64,000 nucleotides of DNA from Siphonodentalium dalli (GCA_032622095.1 CP136064.1:213354205-213418204); one strand, 5' to 3'; positions 45,754 through 58,967 are shown, counted from the stretch's first letter. Notes: generated from the sequence alone by a model not told the origin. Made by a program: numbers and translations.

Positions 45754-46104
45754 AAGGTATATTGTGTGATGCTACCCTGCACAGCGGTCTAGTGGGAGAT
45801 ATAGACATCTGCTATGGGAGACATAGACAGATTCAAGTTCCCAGATGGTGAAGATGGTGATGTGCACCCATTGTGGGGACCTCGATTATGCACTGTGCCA
45901 TAAAAGAAAAAGAAACGTTCTAATAAAAACACTTTAAAAAACCTGTTAATAATAAAGATACTTTCCAGAGAACATGAGGACTAAGAGAATGAGGTCCCCA
46001 GAGGGTGAATTTAGTGATACTAGCCCGCTGTGCAGGGTAGCATCACTAAATTCACTGTCAGAGAACCTCATTCTGCAATGTCTGGCACCTTATTTTGAGG
46101 CCTG
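45754..46104. mobile_element. Family D MITE (D12), left end lost
   Basis: The interior (CAAGTTCCCAGATGGTGAAG, CCTCGATTATGCACTG) and right palindrome are complete, ending GGCACCTTATTTTGAGGCCTG. The left part abuts C7. Confidence 0.7.
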
Positions 46105-46281
46105 TTCAAATTACATGTACATGTATTGATGAAAATTTTAACCACATTCAAGGTGTTGTCCCGTTTCAGAAATTATGAGGAAACCTAAATAGAATGTAAA
46201 GCATGTAAATCATTAATCCATTATTTAATTAGTCATGATTAGATCAAATTAATGATTCCACGGACTGCATATATTTATATA

Positions 46282-48934
46282 CTAGAAGGGTTACCCGGCG
46301 TTGCCCAGGTTAATGTATGCTGTGGATATTTGTTGGGAATAGAGAATGCTCTTGCTTAAAGTGTTATACGTTTTCTCATAAATTGTATATTCAAATAGCA
46401 TCACAAAACATGATTATTACAGTCATGGAATATAAGTAGTGGCTCACCTTGTCAATTGTCATTCTGTTTATCGCGATTAATCCGTTCCACCAATAATGAA
46501 GTATTTATTTATTTACAACTGCATATACATTAGACGTTATAATATGATACATGAACATCATAAACACATTAGTTCGATAAAAGATGATAATTGGGTTTTA
46601 CATATTGAGATGTATCAATCAATCTAATGGGTTCTAAGATCTCGAGGACACCTGGCTATCATATCTCCATGAAGATACAGATGTTTCAAAGAAATTTCCA
46701 GGTGTTCCTCTGTTCGTGGTGCTATATATTGGCTAAATATTCTTAGTTTAAACGAAATGTTGCTGCGGACATATATCAGCTACATGTGCCAGGCACAGAG
46801 CGAGATTTTGTGTTGTTTATGTCAGTCGATGAGTCTGTTCTAAAACCCTTGTCAGATGTCAGTATTGGTAGGATCCTGAAAAGTCTTGTGCTACTAACTG
46901 CATTTTCTTGTATATCAGAAGAAACTATATTTGAATGCACACTGTGACCACTATTTTTGAAAATATGTATCTCTTCAATAGAATGATAAATATACGTTTA
47001 ATGCTTCTTCTAGTTATCTCTTTTTGCTAGCTCATTGTGTGAATGCCTTGAAATATGACTGTTAAGAAGATATAATTGTTCAAGTGACTTATGTGGGTCA
47101 CCATATGTCGGGATTGTGAAATGTGAACACACAGCTACTTAAAATGATATGGAGATGGCCTGGTGACTGTATATAACTTATATGTGGATATCGGCGAATA
47201 GCAATCTTATCAATGATAGTGCATATCCGCTCGCCATCCGTGACGCAAACGACACCAAATGTGATTTAATTCATGGTATATCATTAGAGAAAAACGTGTA
47301 TGAATTTGGTGGAATTTGGTTTATTAAATCAATTGTTGATGCAACGCTGACTCGAACAACGCCATATTGCGAAGGTGATTATGTATTCGTTTGGTGGAAA
47401 TCAGCGACAAAACTATTTCACCATATTTTTTGAATTTTCCCTCCCACCAACGGCGTCATTTTAGAAAATTTTAACCCGCACCATTATCTTCCTTGTAAAA
47501 AGTTACCCCTCTTAGAATGCCTTGGTGCCATCTCGATTGTACTGCATGGAGTTATATATAGAACGCACACAGACAGATAAAAAGACAGACAGACAGCACG
47601 ATTTTATTTTTTGTATCATTTGAGAAGAACGTGTCTGAATTTGATGGTAATTGGTACTAAAAATATTTTGTATCAGTTTTGGTGACCCTCCCGTCCCTAT
47701 TTCGGACTCAAGCTGCACACACTAAGACTCATTAGAGATGCATATATATGAAATTGGTGAAAATTGGCGAGTATACAAATTCGTATCAAAGTTAAGGTCC
47801 CCATATCTCTCACCCATAGGGCACCAATTTGGTGTATCTAAACCACACGATAAGATTCCTCGTATCACGGAGAAGAATATGTATCAATCTGATGGAAATC
47901 GGCACTAAACATATAGATATAATTTTTTGTGTCCCTCTCATCTCTGTACACCACAGACTCGAATGGCCCCACTTGTGACATCCTAAAACCACACGATTAC
48001 ACTCCTGATATCATGGAGATTATTGTTTATAAGTTTGGTGATAATCGGCGACTAAACAATTTTTTTTATCAAATTTGGTGCCAATCCCTCCCCTCTCCAT
48101 CTCTCACCCAAACAGCACCGCAATGGCGTCTTTAAATCACGATTAGGTTCCTCGTATCATGGATAAGAACGTGTATCAATTTGGTGGAAATTGGCGCTAA
48201 AAAAATTGTGCATCAATTTTGGTGCCCCTGTCCCTTTCAATGCAACCCTGACTCGAATGAGGCCACATTTGACAGATAAAAGCCACACCATTAGACTCCT
48301 CATACCATGGGGATGATTTTGTATAAGTGTGGTGGCAATCGGCGACTTATTATCAAATTTAGTGCCCACCCCCTCCCAATCTCTCATCAAAAAACAACAA
48401 TTTGGCGTTGTTAAATCGCACAATTAGATTCCCTGTATCATGAAGAAGAATATACATCAATTTGGTGGAAATCGGCGCTAAAATTAGTTTGATCAATTTT
48501 GGTGCCCCTCTCCCCTTCCGTTCATCCCTGACTCAAACGACGCCACTTTTGACATATTTAAACCACACCGTTGGATTCTTCATATCATGGGGATGCTTAT
48601 ATGTAAGTTTCGTGGCAATCGGCGACAGAAAAAGAAATCTGCCCCCCCCCCCCCCCCTTTCCGGGCACCCCTGACGCGAACGGCGCGACTTTTGCCACAT
48701 TTAAACCACGCCATTAGATTCCTCATATTATGGGAATGATTATATATAAGTTTGGTGGCAATCGGCGACAAATATTGTTTTGCCCCTCCCCCTTTTCTGC
48801 CCCTGACAACAACGGCGTCACTTTAGAAAATTCTAACCCCGACCATTATCTTTCTCGTAAAAAGCTACTCCTAGTAGACCACTTTTGCATCATCTAGATG
48901 GTCCCCTGTGAATTTCTATAGAACACAGACAGAC

Positions 48935-48965
<31 letters not shown>

Positions 48966-48985
48966 TTCGCAAATATAGATATAAG
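46282..48985 (+). repeat. Large interspersed repeat with ~270/135-bp internal tandem units
   Basis: Starts ACTAGAAGGGTTACCCGGCG. From about 47180 to 48850 it repeats blocks such as TTTGGTGGAAATYGGCGCTA, TTTTGGTGCCCCTCTCCCC, AAACCACACCRTTAGATTCC and TCATGGGGATGATTATA. It ends in (ACAG)n at 48925-48965 and AAATATAGATATAAGATAAG, roughly complementary to the TATATATTTATATACTAG at its start. No transposase frame; the longest frames are below 100 residues. Class not assigned. Confidence 0.65.
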
Positions 48986-48989
48986 ATAA

Positions 48990-49545
48990 GAATTATGTTA
49001 TGTACAGTCATAAATTTATGAAGCTTTAGCAAGATTTTTAGTTATGTGCATCTGATATCTCCATTAAAACATTTCACTATACATTCATGCATCATCCTTT
49101 GAATCCTGTCAGTCTGAAAGTGAACATTAATTCTTCCAGAAGGTATGCTATTTGAGTGCATTCAGCTAATATCTCTGATGTTGGATTCAGGGGCACTGCG
49201 TAGCATGGAAACAGAGGGGGTAACTTTCCCTTCCAGCTCTGTTTAATAAAAAAAAAATACCTCAAAGATCAAAGATTCAGAATTAATCTATTGTCACCAG
49301 AGCAAAATATGCAAAAAAGGGACATAAGGTACTCAAAGGGTACCGTACATGTGAATGAAATGTGTCAATGACACTGTAGCTCAACTTGGGGCGGCGTTAG
49401 TGTTATGCTGAGCAGTCAATAGAATGATAAAGAATAAGGAAAGTCAAAAAGTTTCAGTGAAGGGATTGTATTAAGGAAATTGATTTTATTTCAAACATTT
49501 CTCCAATAAATGTGGGCTGCAGGGTGTGCTGATAGATTCATATGT
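48990..49545. other. No feature recognised
   Basis: No supported feature. Confidence 0.5.
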
Positions 49546-49885
49546 GAAATCCAAGATGGCTACTGGTGGCCATGTTTTTTAATGAATTTCGGAAATTTTT
49601 TATGGCTCCCATCTGGAGGTCACTCACCATGTGAAGTTTGGTGATGATCGGATAAGAGATGTTGCATGCAGGGATATGGCATGTTGGGTATGCCCAAGGA
49701 TTTAGTCATGGAAAGAGTAAAATCAAAGATGACTTACTGGCAACCATGTTTTTTTTACAAAATTTGGAACAATTTGATGGAGCGTAATTTGATGGCTCCC
49801 ATCTAGTTGTCACCCCAAAGATACATATGAAGTTTGGTATTGATCAGCGGAGGGATGTGGTCTGCATGGTGTGCCAACGGATGAG
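49546..49885 (+). repeat. Two-copy ~175-bp repeat
   Basis: ATGGCTACTGGTGGCCATG / ATGACTTACTGGCAACCATG, ATGGCTCCCATCTGGAGGTC / ATGGCTCCCATCTAGTTGTC and TGAAGTTTGGTGATGATCGG / TGAAGTTTGGTATTGATCAG recur in order. Confidence 0.75.
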
Positions 49886-50531
49886 TGTCATGGGTCCCTT
49901 TAAGTACCACAATGTTGTTTGATTACACAAATTCTCTCTTATGTTTTACCTCCGTGTAAAAAATGTACCCTTTCTGGAAGTTTTGCTAGGTCACCTCGGC
50001 GCCACTGGTTGAACTGTCAGTTTCAAATAAGCGCACAATATTACCTCACAAAGTATAAACCAGATTGACTTGATAATACATTAATCAAACCCAATTCTGA
50101 TCCATATTCATAAACCCCTCGGGACATTCATTATAGGAGGCCTGCACCTGTGGGACCATTTCACTTCCAAATTACATAAATCTGGCAGACATCAATGGAA
50201 AAACTGTGCATAACGCGGACAGAAGCTTTGACAAACTGCGCATTAAAACATCATAATGAATTGTTCAATTGCTCACAGACAGAATATAGATTTATCTGTT
50301 TTTGATTTAGTGACCATTTGTGGAATAAATGAAATGAAAACAAAGCTAGAATTTGATTATCTAATCTTGAAACATAGCAGTGATATATATTATTCTGTCT
50401 GGAATTCGTGTTATTATTCCACAGACTCATTAATTCTAACCAAACACTGTCTGATCATTGACCATCTCTGTGGATTACAATGGGAAAGGTCTGCCCATGG
50501 CCCATTAACACAGGCTATATCAGTTGAACTA
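49886..50531. other. No feature recognised
   Basis: Contains a 93-residue plus-strand frame (50256-50537) without a recognisable domain. Confidence 0.45.
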
Positions 50532-50687
50532 GAGTAATGTCCTAAATAATGGACCCCTAAACCACAGCAGAATTATGAGAAATTTTTCAGTATTTAGATG
50601 GAAATATGGCTTGCTGCCATTCATTGGAAAGCTCTCACCGAGAGCTTTCGGATGAATGGCAGCAAGCCATAATTTAGGATATTACTG
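50532..50687. mobile_element. Family T MITE (T11), right arm deleted
   Basis: GAGTAATGTCCTAAATAATG at the left; the right arm jumps from GGCAGCAAGCCATA to TTTAGGATATTACTG. GCTTGCTGCCATTCAT is mirrored in both remaining inner arms. Confidence 0.8.
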
Positions 50688-51295
50688 TATACCTATCACT
50701 AAAGAAGCATTTGATTAATGTGGCATACACTTGATTTATTTCAATGGGCTGTCATGCAGCCAATGAAATTATTCACTAAATTTATCTTCCAAAATGAGGC
50801 TATGCAGCCCTCTAAATTAGGAAAAATGTCCCACAGCAAATTTAATACTGTCGCATTATAGATTCCACATGTTACCACAGCATTTCCCATGGCATTGCTA
50901 ATTGTGTGGCTAATTTTCGAGGACTGGGCTATGTCTTAGAAGTAATGAGTTTATTGTCCAGATAAACCACTAAGCTAGTGGATGAATCAGAGTATTTTCT
51001 GGAAAAAGACACCATTTAGGACAATTTTTAAAACTTGTTTGTCTGACTTCATTCAGGGATTGCATGTTCAATACCTTAATTTTCGAAAGGGCACCTACAT
51101 GAAAATTCCCAACTTTAGTAAAATACATGGATATTAATTTCCAAATTCCCTGATTCAACTTTTTCTTGTAAAATGTCAAGTATTCACCTGTATTCACCCT
51201 CTTTTTTCCGAACTTGTTTGAGCCTAAACATTTTATTGAAAGTAGGAAACTTTCAATTTTGCCCTTATATACCACATAATATACAACAAATAAAA

Positions 51296-52065
51296 CAAGA
51301 GATGGACTGTCGTCCGGTACATACCCACTTGTGGCATACCGCCTAGTGTGGGCATACCTATAACCTGTGTCTGATATACTAACATACGGACTGTAAAGCA
51401 AGCATTTAAAAAATATAATTGTGTGGTATTCTAGGTGTAAATGGCCATATAACTCTGCAAAAAGCTCAGTGGAACACACGCATATGAACAGAAATCGGAC
51501 GGACCAAAAAGCTAATATTTCCAAATAAACAAAGATTAATAACTCTAGAATGGAAAATCCAAACAAAACGATGCAACCCTCTATTTAATGTCCTCATAGT
51601 AGTGAACATCAACACCAAATTTCATTGAGATCCCAGCACAAATAACTATTAAAGTTATGACATGATCAGACACCAGACGGCCCAAAAAGCCAACATTTCC
51701 AGATAAACAAAGATTAATAACTCTAGAATGGAAAATCCAAACAAAACGATGGAACCCTCTATTTAATGTCCTCATAGTAGTGAACATCCATACCAAATTT
51801 CATTGAGATCCCAGAACAACTGTTGAAGTTATGACATGAATAGACACCAGACAGACCAAAAAGCCAACATTTCCAGGTAAACAAAGATGAATAACTCTAG
51901 AATGGAAAATCCGAATAAAATGATGGAATCCTCTATTTAATGTCCTCATAGTAGTGAACATCCATACCTAATTTGATTGAGATCCAAGCACTACTGTTCA
52001 AGTTATGACATGAACAGACATCGGACGGATGTACGCACGGACGTACGCACGGACATGTGCAAAAT
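51296..52065 (+). repeat. Interspersed repeat with three ~180-bp tandem units
   Basis: Head ACAAGAGATGGACTGTCGTC. Units start at about 51496, 51677 and 51857 with CCAAAAAGCCAACATTTCC and contain AACTCTAGAATGGAAAATCC, TTTAATGTCCTCATAGTAGT and AAATTTCATTGAGATCC. The tail is GGACGGATGTACGCACGGAC. Confidence 0.85.
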
Positions 52066-52382
52066 ATATCAGAACAATATCAATCTACTAGTAGTTGCCA
52101 GTTATTACATTTCTAACTGCTGTTTTTTTTTCAGACTTAAAATGTCCAATAATAATTGGAATTTTGAATTTTCTGATGTCAAATGTGACAAAGCACTGCT
52201 TGTTTGAAATTGAAAATGTGTCATTATCCACATATGAATGAAAGCTACGTCAAATAGACCAATGGGTATAATAATTGTGTCCAGAGAAAACTATATACAA
52301 ATTGTTCAGAGAACAAAAAGAGTACTTATAGTATCCAATATCCTGTGATAGGAAGAGACTCAGACAAATCACAGACAAACGA

Positions 52383-55300
52383 AGAGATATTATCCAGCAA
52401 GAAAGGGCAGGGGGCAGAGAATGAAATGAAGAGATATTAGCAAGCAAAAAAGGGCAGAGGGCAGAGAATGAAATGAAGAGATATTAGCAAGCAAAAAAGG
52501 GCAGGGGGCAGAGAATGAACTGAAGATATATTACCAAGCAAAAAATGGCAGGGGGCAGAGAATGAAATGAAGAGATATTAGTCAGCAAGAAAGGACAGGG
52601 GCAGAGAATTAAATGAAGAGATATTAGCCAGCGAGAAAGGACAGGGGACAGAGAATGAAATGAAGAGATATTAGCAAGAAAAGGCAGGGGGCAGAGAATG
52701 AAATGAAGAGATATTAGTCAGCAAGAAAGGGCAGGGGGCAGAGAATGAAATGAAGAGATATTAGTCAGCAAGAAAGGGCAGGGGGCAGAGAATGAAATGA
52801 AGAGATATTAGCCAGCAAGAAAGGGCAGGGGGCAGAGAATGAAATGAAGAGATATTAGCCAGCAAGAAAGGGCAGGGGGCAGAGAATGAAATGAAGAGAT
52901 ATTAGCAAGAAAGGGCAGGGGGCAGAGAATGAAGTGAAGAGATATTAGCAAGAAAGGGCAGAGAATGAAATGAAGAGATATTAGTCAGCAAGAAAGGGCA
53001 GGGGGCAGAGAATGAAATGAAGAGATATTAGCAAGAAAGGGCAGGGGGCAGAGAATGAAGTGAAGAGATATTAGCAAGAAAGGGCAGAGAATGAAATGAA
53101 GAGATATTAGTCAGCAAGAAAGGGCAGGGGGCAGAGAATGAAATGAAGAGATATTAGCCAGCAAGAAAGGGCAGGGGCAGAGAATGAAATGAAGAGATAT
53201 TAGCAAGAAAGGGCAGGGGGCAGAGAATGAAGTGAAGAGATATTAGCAAGAAAGGGCATGGGGCAGAGAATTAAATGAAGAGATATTAGCCAACAAGAAA
53301 GGGCAGAGAATGAAATGAAAAGATATTAACCAGCAAGAAAGGGCAGTCGGCAGAGAATGAAATGAAGAGATATTAGTCAGCAAGAAAGGGCAGGGGGCAG
53401 AGAATGAAATGAAGAGATATTAGCCAGCAAGAAAGGGCAGGGGGCAGAGAATGAAATGAAGAGATATTAGCCAGCAAGAAAGGGCAGGGGGCACCGAATG
53501 AAATGAAGAGATATTAGCCAGCAAGAAAGGGCAGGGGGCAGAGAATGAAATGAAGAGATATTAGCAAGAAAGGGCAGGGGGCAGAGAATGAAGTGAAGAG
53601 ATATTAGCAAGAAAGGGCATGGGGCAGAGAATGAAATGAAGAGATATTAGCAAGAAAGGGCAGGGGGCAGAGAATGAAGTGAAGAGATATTAGCAAGAAA
53701 GGGCAGAGAATGAAATGAAGAGATATTAGCAAGAAAGGGCATGGGGCAGAGAATGAAATGAAGAGATATTAGCAAGAAAGGGCAGGGGCAGAGAATGAAA
53801 TGAAGAGATATTAGCAAGAAAGGGCATGGGGCAGAGAATGAAGTGAAGAGATATTAGCAAGAAAGGGCATGGGGCAGAGAATGAAATGAAGAGATATTAG
53901 CAAGAAAGGGCAGAGAATGAAGTGAAGAGATATTAGCAAGAAAGGGCAGGGGCAGAGAATGAAATGAAGAGATATTAGCAAGAAAGGGCAGGGGGCAGAG
54001 AATGAAGTGAAGAGATATTAGCAAGAAAGGGCAGAGAATGAAATGAAGAGATATTAGCAAGAAAGGGCAGAGAATGAAGTGAAGAGATATTATCAAGAAA
54101 GGGCAGAGAATGAAGTGAAGAGATATTAGCAAGAAAGGCCAGAGAATGAAATGAAGAGATATTAGCAAGAAAGGGCAGAGAATGAAGTGAAGAGATATTA
54201 GCAAGAAAGGGCAGAGAATGAAGTGAAGAGATATTAGCAAGAAAGGGCAGGGGCAGAGAATGAAATGAAGAGATATTAGCAAGAAAGGGCAGGGGGCAGA
54301 GAATGAAGTGAAGAGATATTAGCAAGAAAGGGCAGAGAATGAAATGAAGAGATATTAGCAAGAAAGGGCAGGGGGCAGAGAATGAAGTGAAGAGATATTA
54401 GCAAGAAAGGGCAGAGAATGAAGTGAAGAGATATTAGCAAGAAAGGGCATGGGGCAGAGAATGAAATGAAGAGATATTAGCCAGAAAGGGCAGGGGGCAG
54501 AGAATGAAGTGAAGAGATATTAGCAAGAAAGGGCAGGGGGCAGAGAATGAAATGAAGAGATATTAGCAAGAAAGGGCAGGGGGCAGAGAATGAAGTGAAG
54601 AGATATTAGCAAGAAAGGGCATGGGGCAGAGAATGAAGTGAAGAGATATCAGCAAGAAAGGGCATGGGGCAGAGAATGAAGTGAAGAGATATTAGCAAGA
54701 AAGGGCAGAGAATGAAATGAAGAGATATTAGTCAGCAAGAAAGGGCAGAGAATGAAATGAAAAGATATTAGCCAGCAAGAAAGGGCAGTCGGCAGAGAAT
54801 GAAATGAAGAGATATTAGTCAGCAAGAAAGGGCAGGGGGCAGAGAATGAAATGAAGAGATATTAGCCAGCAAGAAAGGGCAGGGGGCAGAGAATGAAATG
54901 AAGAGATATTAGCCAACAAGAAAGGGCAGAGAATGAAATGAAAAGATATTAGCCAGCAAGAAAGGGCAGTCGGCAGAGAATGAAATGAAGAGATATTAGT
55001 CAGCAAGAAAGGGCAGGGGGCAGAGAATGAAATGAAGAGATATTAGCCAGCAAGAAAGGGCAGGGGGCAGAGAATGAAATGAAGAGATATTAGCCAGCAA
55101 GAAAGGGCAGGGGGCAGAGAATGAAATGAAGAGATATTAGCAAGAAAGGGCAGGGGGCAGAGAATGAAGTGAAGAGATATTAGCAAGAAAGGGCAGAGAA
55201 TGAAATGAAGAGATATTAGTCAGCAAGAAAGGGCAGGGGGCAGAGAATGAAATGAAGAGATATTAGCAAGAAAAGGCAGGGGACAGAGAATGAAATGAAG

Positions 55301-56775
55301 AGATATTAGCCAGCAAGAAAGGGCAGGGGGCAGAGAATGAAATGAAGAGATATTAGCAAGAAAGGGCAGGGGGCAGAGAATGAAGTGAAGAGATATTAGC
55401 AAGAAAGGGCAGAGAATGAAATGAAGAGATATTAGTCAGCAAGAAAGGGCAGGGGGCAGAGAATGAAATGAAGAGATATTAGCCAGCAAGAAAGGGCAGG
55501 GGCAGAGAATGAAATGAAGAGATATTAGCAAGAAAGGGCAGGGGGCAGAGAATGAAGTGAAGAGATATTAGCAAGAAAGGGCATGGGGCAGAGAATTAAA
55601 TGAAGAGATATTAGCCAACAAGAAAGGGCAGAGAATGAAATGAAAAGATATTAGCCAGCAAGAAAGGGCAGTCGGCAGAGAATGAAATGAAGAGATATTA
55701 GCAAGCAAAAAAGGGCAGGGGGCAGAGAATGAAATGAAGAGATATTAGCAAGAAAGGGCAGGGGCAGAGAATGAAGTGAAGAGATATTAGCAAGAAAGGG
55801 CAGAGAATGAAATGAAGAGATATTAGTCAGCAAGAAAGGGCAGGGGGCAGAGAATGAAATGAAGAGATATTAGTCAGCAAGAAAGGGCAGGGGGCAGAGA
55901 ATGAAATGAAGAGATATTAGCCAGCAAGAAAGGGCAGGGGGCAGAGAATGAAATGAAGAGATATTAGCAAGAAAGGGCAGGGGGCAGAGAATGAAATGAA
56001 GAGATATTAGTCAGCAAGAAAGGGCAGAGAATGAAATGAAGAGATATTAGCAAGAAAAGGCAGGGGGCAGGGGGCAGAGAATGAAATGAAGAGATATTAG
56101 TCAGCAAGAAAGGGCAGGGGGCAGAGAATGAAATGAAGAGATATTAGTCAGCAAGAAAGGGCAGGGGGCAGAGAATGAAATGAAGAGATATTAGCCAGCA
56201 AGAAAGGGCAGAGAATGAAATGAAGAGATATTAGCAAGAAAGGGCAGGGGGCAGAGAATGAAGTGAAGAGATATTAGCAAGAAAGGGCAGAGAATGAAAT
56301 GAAGAGATATTAGTCAGCAAGAAAGGGCAGGGGGCAGAGAATGAAATGAAGAGATATTACCAAGAAAGGGCAGGGGGCAGAGAATGAAGTGAAGAGATAT
56401 TAGCAAGAAAGGGCATGGGGCAGAGAATTAAATGAAGAGATATTAGCCAACAAGAAAGGGCAGAGAATGAAATGAAAAGATATTAGCCAGCAAGAAAGGG
56501 CAGTCGGCAGAGAATGAAATGAAGAGATATTAGCAAGCAAAAAAAGACAGGGGCAGAAATGAAATGAGGATATATTAGCCAGCAAGAAAGGACATGGGGC
56601 AGAGAATGAAATGAGGATATATTAGCCAGCAAGAAAGGACATGGGGCGGAAATGAAATGAGGAGATATTAGCAAGCAATAAAGGGCAGGGGCAGAGAATG
56701 AAATGAAGAGATATTAGCCAGCAAGAAAGACCAGGTCTAAGGCAGAGAATGAAAGGAGATATTAGCCAGCAACAG
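52383..56775 (+). repeat. 4.4-kb minisatellite, 36-47-bp modular units, about 100 copies
   Basis: The core is GAATGAAATGAAGAGATATT-AG-CAAGAAAGGGCAGA (36 bp). Two optional inserts, a 4-bp TCAG/CCAG before CAAG and a 7-bp GGGGGCA after GGGCA, give units of 36, 40, 43 and 47 bp. Longer unit blocks recur (for example GTCGGCAGAG units at about 53345, 54787, 54968, 55671 and 56501), showing higher-order repeats. Minus-strand frames reading LISLHFILCPFL repeats are by-products. The 3' units (after 56520) are more diverged. Confidence 0.95.
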
Positions 56776-57290
56776 AAAATGTTAAAAATTAACATCAATG
56801 AACCCTCTTTTGAAAGCCCTCCTGATGACAAACCTGCATACCAAATTTCATCGAGATCTAATAACCCATGGTTGAGTTATATGAGCGGCATACAGAAATC
56901 CAACATTTTCAGATTAACAAAGAGGGATAACTCTTGAATGGAAAATGTGAACATCAATGAACATTCCATTGAAAGCCCTCCTGGTGCCAACCTTGGATAC
57001 CAAACTCATCGAGATCCGATAATCCATGGTTGAGATATATGAGCAGACGGAAGGAAATCTAACATTTTCAGATAAACTAAAAAGGATAACTCTTGAATGG
57101 AAAATGTGAACAATGTCAATTAACCCTACCTTGAAAGCCCTCTTGATGCATACCAAATTTCATCAAGATCCGATAACCCATGGTTGAGATATATGAGCGG
57201 ATACACGGACGCACGCCCCGACACACAGACAGATGGATAGACGCATGTAATCCAGTATACCCCACCCCATCATTTTCATAGGGGCACATT
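56776..57290 (+). repeat. Interspersed repeat, ~160-bp tandem units, ACAGAC tail
   Basis: Units with AACATTTTCAGATAAACTA, AACTCTTGAATGGAAAATG, CTTTTGAAAGCCCTCCTG and ATTTCATCGAGATC recur at about 56896 and 57056. The tail is GACACACAGACAGATGG. It is distantly related to the unit at 51496-52065, on the other side of the minisatellite. Confidence 0.8.
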
Positions 57291-57417
57291 AAAGAATGAA
57301 CCATACCAATGTATACCTCAAGGACATCTGCAATTTCTTAATCACTCAAAAGTTATCTTTGCACCACCTTTACCTCGTTCCCTGTCCTGGGTAAGCCACT
57401 AGTCTATAGGAAGTATA

Positions 57418-57569
57418 CAGTAATGCTCTGAATAATCGACTCCATAACCACAGCAGAATTATGGATAATTTTTCAGGATTTAGTCAGAGATATGGCTTTC
57501 CGACTAAATCCTGAAAAATTACCCATAATTCTGCTGTGGTTAAGGAGTCAATTATTTAGAGCATTACTG
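57418..57569. mobile_element. Family T MITE (T12), loop deleted
   Basis: TA-flanked, 152 bp. Outer arms are complete and mirrored (TAATGCTCT / AGAGCATTA); the arm interior around CGGAAAGCTCTC is lost. Confidence 0.9.
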
Positions 57570-57805
57570 TATTTCAGTCAGTTGTTGTAGCTGGAGGCCT
57601 GGAGCCCTTCATTTTTAAGTTGGAATTATAATCTGTGAAGTCCTACAAAGTATTAACTTCCATTTTGTGACACCGACGTCATTATATCGTTTCCGAAGGA
57701 CATAAAACACCACAAATACGGTGGCCTGTGGTTACAATCGATATCCATTAACAAATTAGGAACAAAAAGTACCAATTTTCCTTCATCAATTAGAGCTGAT
57801 GTTTC

Positions 57806-58205
57806 TTAACCCTTTACCCAACAAACCGGCCAAAACCGGCCAAATAAAGCTTCAACAGCCTAAAATATCTTCGGTCTGTCTCAATAGAACCATACAAATA
57901 TGGATATCTTTGGAACCGGCTCCTTGACCACATTGTGATAGTTACAGTTATGCCCTGTGCCAATGCATTCTCTTATATATGCGAGTCGACCATAGGTCGC
58001 CTCGCATATATAAGAGAATGCATTGGCCTAAAAAAAATCTTTTTTTAACACTTTTTACCATTTTTTCTTACATTCTTTAACAATTTTATAATTTTTAATG
58101 TGTTAAGCCAATGCATTCTCTTATATATGCGAGGCGACCTATGGTCGACTCGCATATATAAGAGAATGCATTGGCACAGGGCCCTTCTGTTGGGTAAAGG
58201 GTTAA
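57806..58205 (-). mobile_element. Family B piggyBac-like MITE (B4)
   Basis: TTAA-CCCTTTACCCAACAAACC to CTGTTGGGTAAAGGG-TTAA, 400 bp, orientation as B2, very close to B1 in sequence. Confidence 0.9.
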
Positions 58206-58227
58206 AGACGAACAAGAAAATATATTC

Positions 58228-58296
58228 CCATATCGACAGGCTCAAGCCATCCAGGGTGGTTCCATATCGACAGGCTCAAGCCATCCAGGATGGTTC
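58228..58296 (+). repeat. 34-bp tandem duplication
   Basis: CCATATCGACAGGCTCAAGC ... GGTGGTT at 58228 and 58262. Confidence 0.95.
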
Positions 58297-58454
58297 AAAT
58301 TATGATTATCAGTTCTTGTAAATTCAAATCAATGGTCATTTTTACTAATTTAGACAAATGGTTCAGCTTTATATCAATCTAAAAGGCATCTGGTTGGAAG
58401 ATATATCACATGCTTTGTCCGTTGTTCACCTATGATCAACCACTGTCACCACCA

Positions 58455-58598
58455 TCAGGGGTGATAGGAAGACAGTCAGCCATGACTATATCACCCCTAG
58501 CAATATACATGTATAGTCTATCAATATTATATTTATTTGTAATTGTACTTTCCATGTGTGTATATTGTAAATAAAATTATCCTATCCTATCCTACCAT
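58455..58598 (+). mobile_element. Probable LINE 3' tail with stem-loop and TATCC repeats
   Basis: A stem-loop GGGGTGATA ... TATCACCCC, then ATTGTAAATAAAATTATCC and a (TATCC)n end. A 3' stem-loop plus short tail repeats is typical of CR1/L2-like LINEs and SINEs that use their machinery. No coding part remains. Confidence 0.5.
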
Positions 58599-58810
58599 AA
58601 TTGACCGGTCGATACAGGGGCGTATCTATTCCCAGATACACAGGTTACAACAACACAACTTTACTTCTTAAAGATGGATTATCTCTTCATATAAGAATTT
58701 TGAAATAGTTTCGTGGGTATAAAATAATAAATATGAATTGAAGACCCCTGTCTGGAAATGCTTATATCAATTAATATTGATTTTATTTCGAATATTTTAT
58801 TATAAAATTT

Positions 58811-58967
58811 GGCCTAAGAATATTAACCTTGACCTTGTAAGCCAGTGCTTTCTCTTATATATGCCAGACTCCTTATGGGAGACTCGCATATATACATGTA
58901 TAAGAGAACGCACTGGCACATGATATTTAATACTGCACCAGCGCAGTTCGCATCATGAAAGGGTTAA
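58811..58967 (-). mobile_element. Family C MITE, one half (C8)
   Basis: CCTTGACCTTGTAAGCCAGTG, one hairpin (with an ACATGTA insert), then GCAGTTCGCATCATGAAAGGG-TTAA. The other half is absent. Confidence 0.8.

Noticed and set aside
48925-48965. ACAG microsatellite as a separate locus
   Set aside because: It is the tail of the 46282-48985 repeat.
53854-54361. 142- and 128-residue minus-strand frames (LISLHFILCPFL repeats)
   Set aside because: Products of 36-bp minisatellite units; overlapping frames are open at the same place.
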